Below, in pieces: positions 35,149 through 43,989 of a stretch of 64,000 nucleotides of DNA. Source of the DNA: Paenibacillus polymyxa. GTDB lineage: Bacteria > Bacillota > Bacilli > Paenibacillales > Paenibacillaceae. Under the pieces are notes generated by a model. It saw nothing but the letters and a program-made list of their open reading frames with translations, did no database searches and was not told the origin of the DNA. How positions within the stretch are numbered: the stretch's first letter is position 1; the number at the start of each line of letters is the position of its first letter. A program made the translations under genes and the position numbers. The stretch covers positions 4,277,501 to 4,341,500 of the forward strand of contig NZ_CP015423.1 of NCBI RefSeq assembly GCF_001719045.1, given 5' to 3'.

Positions 35149-37476
35149 GTGGAGAGCTTCAAACGTAAATCACCAGAGGAAATACTGGATTCGATTAACA
35201 AACTGCATCGAGGCAGACTCAAAATATACATGGGTGCGGTCAGTGGCTCAGGCAAGACGTATCATATGCTGCAGGAGGGACAATCGTTGCAGCATGAAGG
35301 TATTGATGTTGTAATTTGCGCGGTCTCAACCATGCAGCGGCCTGTGACTGTGGAACAGGTAGGCACGCTGGAGCGCGTGCCTAGTATTCATTGGATAAAA
35401 GATGGTGAGGAGCAAAAGGATCTGAATGTGGAAGCTTTGGTGGCACGAAATCCCGAGGTGGTACTGGTAGATCATTTGGCACATCATAACCGGAAAGACG
35501 CCCCATTTCCAACACGGCTGGAGGATATTCGGTATTTGCTGGAGCAGGGAATTAGCGTCATTACGACGGTTAATGTTTATGAACTCGAAGGAATTACGGA
35601 GTGGGTATATCAGCTAACAGGCTTTGAAGCGGAATATACGGTTCCAGTTGATACACTGGAGCTGGCGGATGAAATTCGTCTGATTGATGCCACCCCGGAG
35701 ATGATTTTGGAACGGCTGGCGAAAGGCTACATGCATACGCCCAATCCTGAGATGTTTCACCGGGGAAATCTCGGTAAATTGCGTGAGCTTGCTCTGCGAT
35801 TGGTAGCAGAGGATGTGAATGATTCGCTGGAACGACACCGGGAGGAGTTAGGCTTGCACGGGGCGTCAGGAGCGGCAGAGCGTATTTTGGTACCTGTTCA
35901 ATATCATTGGAATGGGTCTATTTATGTACGTAGGGGAGAACAGGTCGCCAAGCGGTTGGGTGGAGATATGCTAGTGGTCTCCTTTGTCAGCTCGAAGCGC
36001 AGGCTGTCCAAGGAATCAGCAGCCTTCAAGCGTTCGATTGAGCAGTTGGCTGACAAGATCGGATCAACATTTGAAGAAATCCCGCTTTTTTCCCGCAGAA
36101 GGTTGCCTCGTCAACTGATTCATTATGCGGTGACGCACAATGTTACCCGAATTGTTATGGGGCATTCTCGGCAGACTCCGTGGCAGGAGCTGATGAAAGG
36201 ATCGCTGGTGAACGGGATTTTAAAACGAATGAAAAATATGGATTTGCTGCTGATTGCGGACCGGGCCGAGCAGGAGGGTGAGCGGATCTTGCCAACAATG
36301 AGACAGGAAGAGGGAGATAATGATCCGTATCATCGTTTGAGCGTTGAGGAAGCACAGGCTGAGGCAGCCAAAATCCTGCGGGGCAAGCTCAAGGTATACA
36401 TTGGCGCTGCTCCGGGGGTCGGTAAAACATACACGATGCTGAGAGAGGGGAATGATCTGCTGGAAAGCGGGATCGATGTAGTTATCGGACTGCTGGAAAC
36501 GCATGGGAGAGCAGAAACATTGGCCCAAGTAGGCTCTCTGGAAATGATTCCCCGTCAGTCCATCGAGCGTCATGGTGCACATTTGGAAGAAATGGACACC
36601 GAAGCCATTCTCCGGCGTAATCCCGAGGTAGTGCTTATTGATGAGCTGGCACATACCAACGTGCCTGGAAGTATGAGATCTAAGCGCTATGAGGATGTGC
36701 TTACCATTTTGGAACAAGGTATTTCTGTGATATCCACAATGAATGTACAGCATCTGGAGAGCCTGAATGATGCGGTGGAACAGATTACTGGTATACGAGT
36801 GAGAGAGACTGTTCCCGACCATATGATGCGTCTGGCCGATGAAGTACAGCTTGTGGATGTGGCTCCTAAATCGTTGCAGCAACGCATGCGTGAGGGCAAA
36901 ATATACGATCCTGCGAAGGTGGAACAGGCACTTAGCCACTTTTTTAAACTGGGCAATCTGATTGCGCTGCGTGAACTTGCTTTGCGGGAATTGGCAGATG
37001 ACGTAGATGAGCGGCTGGAATCCTGGGATCGACACGAATCACTTCGGGGACCGTGGCGCAGGGAGGAAGTGATCTTCGTAGGCGTGACGCTAAGCGAAAA
37101 TGCTGAAAGGTTGATTCGCCGTGGTTTTCGTATCGCCTTTCGTCTGAAGGCTGTGTGGATTGTGACTTATGCTCATGTCGGTGAGCGTATACCTGAGAGA
37201 CTGAACCCTCGTCTGGAACAACTAAAGTTGCTGACCCACCGACTGGGGGGGACCTTTGAGATACGGCTTGTTTCCAGCCGACGCGAAATTGCCGACAGTT
37301 TGATTGCTCCGGTGGAAGGATATTCAGGTACACAGCTCATCGTGGGGCAGTCTTCCCGAAGTAGCCGTTGGGGTAAGGCTGCGGTTGTGCCGAGGATTCT
37401 CCGTCAAGCACGTCATATGGATGTTCTCATTGTGGCGGATTATGATCCGGATATTAAGCTGGAGGTAGATCATTAA
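35149..37476 (+). CDS. Kinase-less KdpD-like protein with two tandem sensor/USP units
   Basis: 775-residue protein built from two consecutive copies of the KdpD N-terminal half, without transmembrane helices or a histidine kinase domain. Unit 1: KdpD domain about residues 8-230, USP-like domain about 235-370. Unit 2: KdpD domain about 395-620, USP-like domain 630-770. Unit 2 keeps the family motifs (GAAPGVGKTYTML, LIDELAHTNVPGS, GISVISTMNVQHLESL). Unit 1 is altered: GAVSGSGKTYHML and VDHLAHHNRKDAP, losing the acidic residue of the DELAH motif, and TTVNVYELEGI in place of TMNVQHLESL. The GTG at 35149 has GGGGGAGG seven bases upstream. In other Firmicutes the USP part of KdpD binds c-di-AMP; here that is only inferred. 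It lies 8.4 kb from kdpFABC and probably senses potassium status. Confidence 0.85.
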   Translation: MESFKRKSPEEILDSINKLHRGRLKIYMGAVSGSGKTYHMLQEGQSLQHEGIDVVICAVSTMQRPVTVEQVGTLERVPSIHWIKDGEEQKDLNVEALVARNPEVVLVDHLAHHNRKDAPFPTRLEDIRYLLEQGISVITTVNVYELEGITEWVYQLTGFEAEYTVPVDTLELADEIRLIDATPEMILERLAKGYMHTPNPEMFHRGNLGKLRELALRLVAEDVNDSLERHREELGLHGASGAAERILVPVQYHWNGSIYVRRGEQVAKRLGGDMLVVSFVSSKRRLSKESAAFKRSIEQLADKIGSTFEEIPLFSRRRLPRQLIHYAVTHNVTRIVMGHSRQTPWQELMKGSLVNGILKRMKNMDLLLIADRAEQEGERILPTMRQEEGDNDPYHRLSVEEAQAEAAKILRGKLKVYIGAAPGVGKTYTMLREGNDLLESGIDVVIGLLETHGRAETLAQVGSLEMIPRQSIERHGAHLEEMDTEAILRRNPEVVLIDELAHTNVPGSMRSKRYEDVLTILEQGISVISTMNVQHLESLNDAVEQITGIRVRETVPDHMMRLADEVQLVDVAPKSLQQRMREGKIYDPAKVEQALSHFFKLGNLIALRELALRELADDVDERLESWDRHESLRGPWRREEVIFVGVTLSENAERLIRRGFRIAFRLKAVWIVTYAHVGERIPERLNPRLEQLKLLTHRLGGTFEIRLVSSRREIADSLIAPVEGYSGTQLIVGQSSRSSRWGKAAVVPRILRQARHMDVLIVADYDPDIKLEVDH

Positions 37477-37572
37477 TTAGCCCAGTAAATTCATAAATAG
37501 TCATATGCTGGTTACCGATGGTTCGCTGCTTCCATAGTATATTCTATCTCAAAGAAATGGAGGCGAATTTGA

Positions 37573-37791
37573 ATGTATAAACATCGTAAGCATGATTGTC
37601 ATTTTCCAAAGCCAAAAAAACGTGTCTTTAAGAAGATCATTAAGGTGACTGTCATTAAGTTTAAACCTAAATTTAAACGTGATCACTGGAAACATGAAGA
37701 TTTTGATAAGAAATGTCATTGCCGGAAACGTCGCCATCATCGCCATCATCGCCATCATGACTGTCATCGTCGTCACCACAAATTCTACTAA
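37573..37791 (+). CDS. Small histidine/lysine-rich protein
   Basis: 72-residue strongly basic protein with 15 His and 4 Cys; the C-terminal half contains repeated HHR units (RRHHRHHRHHDCHRRHH) and CHC. ATG after GGAGGCGAATTTGA. It could bind metals or be a spore-coat/exosporium component; both are guesses. The opposite strand has an open frame of similar size without a ribosome-binding site. Hairpins follow, the second (37930-37982) being a good terminator. Confidence 0.6.
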   Translation: MYKHRKHDCHFPKPKKRVFKKIIKVTVIKFKPKFKRDHWKHEDFDKKCHCRKRRHHRHHRHHDCHRRHHKFY

Positions 37792-37929
37792 GATGAAGAT
37801 AGTAGGAGGCGGGGCTAGACTGCCCGCCTTCTCCTAGTACGAGGATTTTGGAAGATACTTGCACAAAAAATACTTGCTCTAATATAAGCGCTATGCTATT
37901 CTACCAGTAAATAGATTGCACGTGACGGA

Positions 37930-37982
37930 AGCACCGTTCACCAACCGTATGTACTTACGGATGGATGAACGGTGCTTTTTTG
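37930..37982 (+). terminator. Intrinsic terminator upstream of the tad locus
   Basis: Stem AGCACCGTTCA / TGAACGGTGCT with a 25-base loop and six T. A further GC-rich hairpin without T-run lies at 37804-37836. Confidence 0.82.
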
Positions 37983-38013
37983 CGTTGTTGTGTTAGGGAA
38001 AGGGATGAGCGTT

Positions 38014-39171
38014 ATGATTCCAGTGAAAGTGGTATTGGCTGTAGAAGGCCGGGATTATATTGAGCCGCTGCTGAATTATGTTCACGGAAGCGAGTACGCC
38101 AGAAGGCTGAGAATAACGGCTTTTTCGCAACCGGAGGCATTTCATCAATACATGATGGAAACCAGCGGAATGAAAAGACCGGACGTGGTGGTTGGTGAAG
38201 CGGCTTTTTTGAATCTATGGACAGATAGGGAAGCTGCTGATATTCCTTGTTTGGTATTACATGAGGGAGAACAAGTGAGCGAATATGGACAGCCTTTATT
38301 AAAATATCAGCCCTTATCTGAGCTGGTCGGTTTTATTTTGGAAACGGCGAGACAGAAGTCGAACGGTCGGAAATGTGTAAACAGCCGGGAAGGTGGACTG
38401 ATTATCGGCATGGTAGCAGCTTCCGGCGGACTGGGCAAGACAACGGCCGCACTCAATATGTCCAAACAGCTGGGGAGTGAGGGATATTCGGTATTCTATC
38501 TGAATCTGGAGACGGTGGATTCAAGCTCGTTGTTCACTGGTTCAGGCAGTGCTAGCGGAGCAGAAGGAGAAGGGCTGTCCAGGCTGCTCTATGATCTCAA
38601 GGCGGAGGGGAATGAGGGCATTCCATTATCCGTGGCAGCCTATTGTGTTCGCCGCCCTGAAATTCAGTCGGATACTTTTCAGCCTGTCTATAACCGTAAG
38701 GAACTGACGGACATGACTTGTGATGAAGCGAAAGAACTGATTCGAACGGTTGCCGAAAGCGGACAGTATGATGTAGTGATCGTAGATGGCGATTCTGAAA
38801 AAGGTGACCGGGCTCAAGCTGTGCTTGAAGCTAGCCATAAGCTGATCTGGCTGCTGGCAGACGATTTAATGAGCATGCACAAGTGCGGATTATGGCTGGA
38901 TGTTTTAGAAACCACGCAGCCTGAAGGGCTTGAAGATATGATATGCAAAACCAGCTTTGTGGTGAACCGTTATATGGGAACTATGATCAACTCGTTACCT
39001 CGTGACTTCATGGAGCTAAACGGAGCGTTACCCTATATACCTTCATGGAAGCAGATGCAGCACCGTGAGCTACTGCTTAGTTCACCGATTTATCAGCGGG
39101 AAATTCGTCATCTGTGCCACGAGCTGCTGAATGTGGACAGTGTAACACATCCGCCCGCCGTTTGGTCTTAA
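38014..39171 (+). CDS. cpaE: CpaE/TadZ-like pilus assembly ATPase (MinD/ParA fold)
   Basis: 385-residue protein for Tad/Flp pilus or competence-like secretion. N-terminal receiver-like domain (about residues 1-115, VKVVLAVEGRDYIEPLL) lacking an obvious phospho-acceptor Asp, then a MinD/ParA ATPase domain with deviant Walker A MVAASGGLGKTTAALNMSKQL (Lys near residue 138) and a Walker B-like VVIVDGDSEKGD. The ATG at 38014 has GGGATGAG upstream; other in-frame ATGs lie nine bases and 14 codons earlier. The truncated cpaF follows after nine bases, so the original locus was a tad operon. Confidence 0.8.
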   Translation: MIPVKVVLAVEGRDYIEPLLNYVHGSEYARRLRITAFSQPEAFHQYMMETSGMKRPDVVVGEAAFLNLWTDREAADIPCLVLHEGEQVSEYGQPLLKYQPLSELVGFILETARQKSNGRKCVNSREGGLIIGMVAASGGLGKTTAALNMSKQLGSEGYSVFYLNLETVDSSSLFTGSGSASGAEGEGLSRLLYDLKAEGNEGIPLSVAAYCVRRPEIQSDTFQPVYNRKELTDMTCDEAKELIRTVAESGQYDVVIVDGDSEKGDRAQAVLEASHKLIWLLADDLMSMHKCGLWLDVLETTQPEGLEDMICKTSFVVNRYMGTMINSLPRDFMELNGALPYIPSWKQMQHRELLLSSPIYQREIRHLCHELLNVDSVTHPPAVWS

Positions 39172-39180
39172 AAGGGGCTG

Positions 39181-40040
39181 ATGAACATGAATGAGGAACG
39201 GTTTAAGGCATTGCGAGCAGATATCCGAAACGGGCTGGACGTAACGTCTTCGGTAAAGGATGCCGATCTGGTACGGCATATTGAAAATCGAATTTTACAC
39301 GATGTAGAGCTGGCGGGCTTAACTTCCCGTGAGAAGCACGCACTTGTCCGCAAGATTTTTAACTCTTTCCGTGGGCTAGATGTACTCCAGCCATTGATTG
39401 ACGACCCGACCGTTACGGAAATTATGATCAACAGTCACCGGGAAATCTTTGTGGAGCGGGCTGGTGAGGTGATGCAGGTACCCGATCAATTTGAGTCCCG
39501 CGAGCGACTGGAGGATTTAATCCAGACGATTGTAGCCGGGGTGAACCGAATTGTGAATGAGGCTTCTCCCATTGTGGATGCCCGGTTAAAGGATGGGTCA
39601 CGCGTAAATATTGTGCTGCCTCCAGTTGCTCTCAAGGGTCCGACGATGACAATACGGAAGTTTCCCGAGCGTCCTATGACGATGGATGACTTGATACGAA
39701 TGGGTGCGCTGGATGCAGAAACCGCTGCTATGCTCAAGGACTTGGTACGTAGCAAGTACAACATTTTTATCAGCGGGGGAACGGGTTCTGGTAAAACAAC
39801 TTTTCTGAATGCATTATCCCAGTTTATCCCGTCGTCTGAACGGATTATTACTATTGAAGACTCAGCAGAGCTACAAATTGTGACGGTCCCTAATCTGGTT
39901 TCCATGGAAACAAGGAATGCGAACACCGAGGGAAAGGGAGAAATCACAATTCGTGATCTGATTCGTTCCTCCCTGCGTATGCGGCCCAACCGCATTGTGG
40001 TGGGTGAGGTCAGAGGGAGTGAGGCGTTGGATATGCTGCA
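39181..40040 (+). pseudogene. cpaF: Truncated CpaF/TadA secretion ATPase
   Basis: N-terminal ~285 residues of the hexameric type II/IV secretion ATPase that powers Tad pilus assembly. Present: N-terminal domain (VRKIFNSFRGLDVLQPLIDDPTVTEIMIN), Walker A SGGTGSGKTTFLNAL, Asp box IEDSAELQ and Walker B region IVVGEVRGSEALDML. It stops matching there: the conserved continuation with the QAMNTGHDGSLSTxHANS motif and C-terminal helices is missing. The frame runs by chance into an accessory ORF ending at 40296. No cpaF 3' part or tadB/tadC genes occur to the right, so the tail of the tad operon was lost or displaced. Coordinates of the break are approximate to a few codons. Confidence 0.82.
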
Positions 40041-40077
40041 TGACAAATCTATTAAAAGGTTATTAAAAAGGAGACAG

Positions 40078-40296
40078 ATGTTTATGAGCAAAATGATTGT
40101 ACGGTATAGCATTCTCCGTAACAATGGCTTTGGAAAGTTTATTCTAGAGAAAAAAACTGCAACTATGAATTATGAAATGAGATTAAAAGATTACGAATTT
40201 GAACAGCAGCGAATAGTCAATGAGATAAGCTCAAAGGAAAGCGTTAAGCCAACACAGGTTAGAGTTACGGGGATTTTGAGACTTCCCTATTCATAA
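40078..40296 (+). CDS. Unknown small protein at the left island border
   Basis: 72 residues from an ATG at 40078 with its own AAAAAGGAGACAG ribosome-binding site, in the same frame as the truncated cpaF, so the two can be miscalled as one gene. Starts MFMSKMIVRYSILRNNGFGK; basic, soluble, no recognised domain. It may itself be a fragment of an island gene. Confidence 0.5.
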   Translation: MFMSKMIVRYSILRNNGFGKFILEKKTATMNYEMRLKDYEFEQQRIVNEISSKESVKPTQVRVTGILRLPYS

Positions 40297-40421
40297 TGTG
40301 AATAATAGCCTTAAAACGAATGTGAGAGCCTCTGACATGCAAAAGAAAATACCGTGTTATAATATACTATAAATTAACGAACAACATCTTGTTTAAAGTA
40401 ATTATTGCGGAGGATAAGAAA

Positions 40422-40664
40422 ATGCCCAATAGAAAGAAGTATTTATTGGCTTTGGGTCAAATCTGGACTATTGGAAAAAAGACACATGATAATGTTGAGA
40501 ATGGATTTAATCGTTGGTATATTTCTACTAACAAGCCTTTAATCAGTCTTGGGTACGAATGTGAAATACTTAAAGTCAGCGGTGTTCACATTGATGTGAA
40601 AGATATTAGTTCAGGTTTAGCTTATAGTGTTAAAACTCAGAATCTTGGTAAGAGAATCAAATGA
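40422..40664 (+). CDS. Unknown small island protein
   Basis: 80-residue protein starting MPNRKKYLLALGQIW after GCGGAGGA; no membrane segment and no known domain. The pattern LISLGYECEILKVSGVHIDVKDISSG suggests a small beta-rich fold. It lies just ahead of the DUF5677-like gene (26 bases apart), so the two are probably one transcript. Confidence 0.55.
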   Translation: MPNRKKYLLALGQIWTIGKKTHDNVENGFNRWYISTNKPLISLGYECEILKVSGVHIDVKDISSGLAYSVKTQNLGKRIK

Positions 40665-40689
40665 TTATTCTATAGGTGAGGGATTTAAA

Positions 40690-41631
40690 ATGACAAATGC
40701 TAATAAGTTGATTGTAAAAAGAAGAATAGAGAACAAGGAACTTAGAGGTTTTTTTCATAATTCTGGGATTATGTTTGACGATATTGTCGATTACGGTTCT
40801 AACCTACTCGAAAAGTGCCAAGTTAATTTTAAGTTCAATGAGTTCCATGCTCCATTTCAAACAATGTTTATTCAATTTTTAAGTTTGATCGATGGGTTGT
40901 CAATTCTTATTAAACAGGGGCACGGGGATGCAATAAAGCCAGTTTTGCGTTCAATACTTGAATTGTATTTAAATCTTCAGTTTATGATAAACAATGATTT
41001 TGAGGATAGCTGTATTGCATATCAAGTTGTAGATGCTCATGAAAGAATTAAGGCTTACAAAAAATTCTCAGATACCTCCAAAGTAGGCAAAGAATACAGA
41101 CAGATATTCAGAAACGTAAATCTATCTATTGATAGCATAAAGACTGAAGCTCCAATTCTAAATTTAGAGACACTCTTAAAAAGAGGTAAGTATAAAGATA
41201 TGAACGAGCGTTATGAGGAGTTAAAGAAACAAAGGAAGAAACAGAAACGAAAAATGGGATTAAAGTGGTATTCAGTTATTAATCAAGATATAGAAGGGAT
41301 AAGAGATTTAGCAAAATCTTTAAATAGGGAATTGTATTATGAGATTTTCTACAAAGATTTTTCGAACTATTCTCATGGAGGGAACTCTTTAAAACGGATT
41401 TCTGTTACTTATAATAAAGAGGCAGTACTACCACATATTCGTCATTTTGATGATATACCTTCTAATTCTAATATTGCAGTTGATTTAGCGATCACGTTGT
41501 TTGAAAAAATGCTTGAATTATTTAACAAAGAAGAGTTACGTGAATTTTGGGAGTGGTATAATAAAAAAATCGCAAAACCATACAAGTTACTTTGCCATGC
41601 TGAAGTAACAACAGATTATCAGGGTAAGTAA
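40690..41631 (+). CDS. DUF5677-like protein
   Basis: 313-residue, mostly helical protein. The segment IKQGHGDAIKPVLRSILELYLNLQFMIN resembles the conserved core of the DUF5677 family; a later FYKDFSNYSHGG is also typical (His-containing helix). A basic coiled segment with KKQRKKQKRK follows near residue 180. The ATG at 40690 has GGTGAGGG upstream; an open frame from 40627 overlaps the previous gene and lacks a site. DUF5677 proteins often sit in variable genome regions; activity is unknown. Confidence 0.65.
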   Translation: MTNANKLIVKRRIENKELRGFFHNSGIMFDDIVDYGSNLLEKCQVNFKFNEFHAPFQTMFIQFLSLIDGLSILIKQGHGDAIKPVLRSILELYLNLQFMINNDFEDSCIAYQVVDAHERIKAYKKFSDTSKVGKEYRQIFRNVNLSIDSIKTEAPILNLETLLKRGKYKDMNERYEELKKQRKKQKRKMGLKWYSVINQDIEGIRDLAKSLNRELYYEIFYKDFSNYSHGGNSLKRISVTYNKEAVLPHIRHFDDIPSNSNIAVDLAITLFEKMLELFNKEELREFWEWYNKKIAKPYKLLCHAEVTTDYQGK

Positions 41632-41747
41632 AAGCTGCTTCTCAAATTTCTTAAGATTCAATGTAGCTCATAGAAAGGCCAATCAAACATCAAATGTATT
41701 GCCTCTTTATGCGATATATAATTGAAAATGACAAAGGAGTTAAATAC

Positions 41748-42350
41748 GTGATTTTATTTAAAATTCTTAGTATTATTTATCTTATTCATCTTTATTTCAT
41801 AGTAAAGAAAGAATTCGCAGAGAAACCAACACAAAAACTGCTCGACGAACTACAGAATGTTCATCTAACCCGTTATACTAAATCAGATATTATAATAGGG
41901 CCAAATTTGGTACACATTAAACCGACCGATAATTGGGAAAGAAATATAACAGCTAAGTTTAAACCTGTAACATGGTTTTTTATAGGAACACCAAGTGCAA
42001 AAAATATTTCTAAGAACAAAATATCATCTAATGAAATCATGATAAGAATCCCTTTTTGTAACTTAGAACAAGATAAAATAATATATCGTAAGCATGATAA
42101 TGTTATAGGATATCTAACTGAATATAGGGGCTATGCTGAAATAGAAGAAAGTAATATACCGCCAATAAAAAGATTTAATCTATTTAAAAATTTAACTGTT
42201 TGGTTTACAATTGCCTATTTTATACTACTCCTTCCAGCTACCTTTTGTCTCTTTGGAGATAAAGGCTTGTCGGTTCTAATGTTTATAGTATGTCTACTTC
42301 TAGTCTTAATTATTGTGAGTAGAATAAGATCAAAATTTCTTTACCTATGA
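41748..42350 (+). CDS. Unknown membrane protein
   Basis: 200 residues from a GTG at 41748 with AAAGGAG eight bases upstream. One N-terminal hydrophobic helix (ILFKILSIIYLIHLYFIV), a soluble middle, and two C-terminal helices (LTVWFTIAYFILLLPATFCLF and LMFIVCLLLVLIIVS). No recognised family. Located between the DUF5677-like gene and the XRE repressor; could be a membrane effector of an island system, but nothing shows this directly. Confidence 0.55.
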   Translation: MILFKILSIIYLIHLYFIVKKEFAEKPTQKLLDELQNVHLTRYTKSDIIIGPNLVHIKPTDNWERNITAKFKPVTWFFIGTPSAKNISKNKISSNEIMIRIPFCNLEQDKIIYRKHDNVIGYLTEYRGYAEIEESNIPPIKRFNLFKNLTVWFTIAYFILLLPATFCLFGDKGLSVLMFIVCLLLVLIIVSRIRSKFLYL

Positions 42351-42554
42351 TGAAGTTACATTGAGGTACTCTAGTAGACCTCTTATTAATATCTCATTGT
42401 GTGGCTCTTATTATATGAAAGTAGAAGGGCAGGATGAAGCGGTTAGGGTGTCACGATTAAAATAGAGAATAGTATTTACAACAAACAAGCCTAGACAAGA
42501 TCATCTAGGCTCTTTGCTGTGTCTATGTAGGTAATAAATTTAGTATACTGTGCG

Positions 42555-42770
42555 CTATTCCTCATTTTCTTCGAACTGCATCAATACAGATACATCTTTA
42601 ATGTTTAATGCGTCAGCAATTCTTGTCAACATCGCTAAATTAACTTCTTCACGTTCATTCCTACACAATTCGGATATTGCTGCTTGTCGTACATTTGCTT
42701 TTTTTGATAATTCCATCTGAGTGACCCCCTTTTCTTTCATAACTTCCCTCAGTTTTAATTTTAGTTTCAT
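42555..42770 (-). CDS. XRE-family repressor-like protein
   Basis: 71 residues, essentially one helix-turn-helix: LREVMKEKGVTQMELSKKANVRQAAISELCRNEREEVNLAMLTRIADALNI, resembling the Cro/C1 type regulators of restriction-modification (C proteins) and phages. ATG after TGGAGGA. It is transcribed away from the gene at 42932; the shared upstream region holds two copies of a 12-base palindrome, strongly suggesting that it binds there and represses both directions. Confidence 0.82.
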   Translation of the reverse strand: MKLKLKLREVMKEKGVTQMELSKKANVRQAAISELCRNEREEVNLAMLTRIADALNIKDVSVLMQFEENEE

Positions 42771-42805
42771 AAAATTTTAATCCTCCAGAAAAAGATTGAT
42801 TTTAA

Positions 42806-42859
42806 ACGCCTAAGCGTGTATTATTTAATTGTGACAATATACGCTTAAGCGCATATTAT
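42806..42859 (+). promoter_or_regulatory. Divergent control region with two palindromic operators and a plus-strand promoter
   Basis: Palindromes ACGCCTAAGCGT (42806-42817) and ACGCTTAAGCGC (42841-42852) have centres 35 bases apart. The second lies inside the 17-base spacer of a promoter GTGACA (42831) - TATTAT (42854) that reads toward 42932. This placement would block RNA polymerase when a repressor is bound; the XRE protein encoded at 42555-42770 is the obvious candidate. Confidence 0.6.
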
Positions 42860-42931
42860 ATTGGATTTTATAGTACTTTCTTTGGCACTTTCATCACCAT
42901 TCTACCAATTTCACAAGGAGGAAGATACCCA

Positions 42932-43579
42932 GTGAACAAAAAAGCCAACAAGCAAGCCATCATCGACATTGTACGCATGAATCTAGTTTGGGAATCAGAA
43001 GAAGCCACCGAAATGGAACTGCACTATTACCACATTACTGATGCATTAAATCGCAAATGGCAAACTATTGGCCTTAACGTGTCAGACGCTATCCAAGTGT
43101 TTGAGCATGGTAATGACGACAATTGGACTCGTATTATCGAGCCAGCACCGTACAATCCTAACTTGTCGATTAATGAGCTAATCAACATGCTCAATATTTC
43201 TCCTGAAGCAACTGGCATTCGAAATGACATGCACATTATATTGAACACAGTTGAACGCCGCAATGAGTATGTAAATCGTATCGTCAACGTTAATCGTGAA
43301 AGTAGATTTCTTTTACTACATCAAATGAAGGATGAATACCTTCTGCATAGCCAACTTACAGATGATCAGTTCATGCAATGGTATGCTGTGAATCCTGTAG
43401 AAGCCCTGTCCATATATTTCTTGCAGCCTATTGATATCATCACGTATTGGGAATGGGCTAACGCTAACGGTGCTGCTGAGAAGGCTATACAGTACAAACG
43501 TGAGGAACCTTTGTTGCCGTTTATTCGGGCCATTGAACGTTCTGAGGATGAAGCCAGAGGGATTATTTCATGCTTCTAG
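42932..43579 (+). CDS. Unknown island protein under XRE control
   Basis: 215-residue soluble protein starting at a GTG after AAGGAGGAAG. Acidic, helical, no cysteine motif, no membrane segment. Short stretches (ELHYYHITDALNRKWQTIGL, FMQWYAVNPVEALSIYFLQP, DIITYWEWANANG) do not match any family I know. It is the first gene read from the operator region and is followed by a 44-codon ORF. Confidence 0.6.
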   Translation: MNKKANKQAIIDIVRMNLVWESEEATEMELHYYHITDALNRKWQTIGLNVSDAIQVFEHGNDDNWTRIIEPAPYNPNLSINELINMLNISPEATGIRNDMHIILNTVERRNEYVNRIVNVNRESRFLLLHQMKDEYLLHSQLTDDQFMQWYAVNPVEALSIYFLQPIDIITYWEWANANGAAEKAIQYKREEPLLPFIRAIERSEDEARGIISCF

Positions 43580-43622
43580 AGTGCCACATGACACTACTAT
43601 TTCCCAAAAGGAGAAGATACAT

Positions 43623-43757
43623 ATGTCCACCATGAAAAGAACAATACCAATGTACAAAACTGGGAAGCTGATGGACGGTAAACTATACCTTAAAACAATA
43701 GATGGTAACTGGATCAATCTCAAGATGTTGGCTCAAGTTGACAGAAAGGCCATGTAA
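43623..43757 (+). CDS. 44-residue basic peptide
   Basis: ATG at 43623 after AAAAGGAGAAG. Encodes MSTMKRTIPMYKTGKLMDGK followed by LYLKTIDGNWINLKMLAQVDRKAM. Small, basic, with no hydrophobic helix. Probably co-transcribed with the gene at 42932 (43 bases upstream). A terminator follows about 105 bases later. Confidence 0.5.
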   Translation: MSTMKRTIPMYKTGKLMDGKLYLKTIDGNWINLKMLAQVDRKAM

Positions 43758-43861
43758 AATGAATTTGGACTAAATGTTATAAAAAGGAAGGGGGGATTAG
43801 AAGGAATGTGTATATAGGAATCAGAAAGGGTTACATTTACCCCCTTTGATAAGCAAATAAG

Positions 43862-43885
43862 CGCCTAGCGATAGGCGTTTTTTTG
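43862..43885 (+). terminator. Intrinsic terminator
   Basis: Stem CGCCTA / TAGGCG with a 4-base loop followed by seven T. Confidence 0.75.
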
Positions 43886-43989
43886 TTGCTTGACTACCAT
43901 ACTAATCCAAAATATATGGGAAATTGTACCTATCTGTAGTATTATAAGGTGGTGTGAAAAAGAGCCAGAGTAGCTAAGGAGGAGCAGAG

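Noticed and set aside
37549..37779. Antisense frame of the His-rich gene (Met/Phe-rich)
   Set aside because: Mirror image of the His-codon repeats (CAT read as ATG), no ribosome-binding site.
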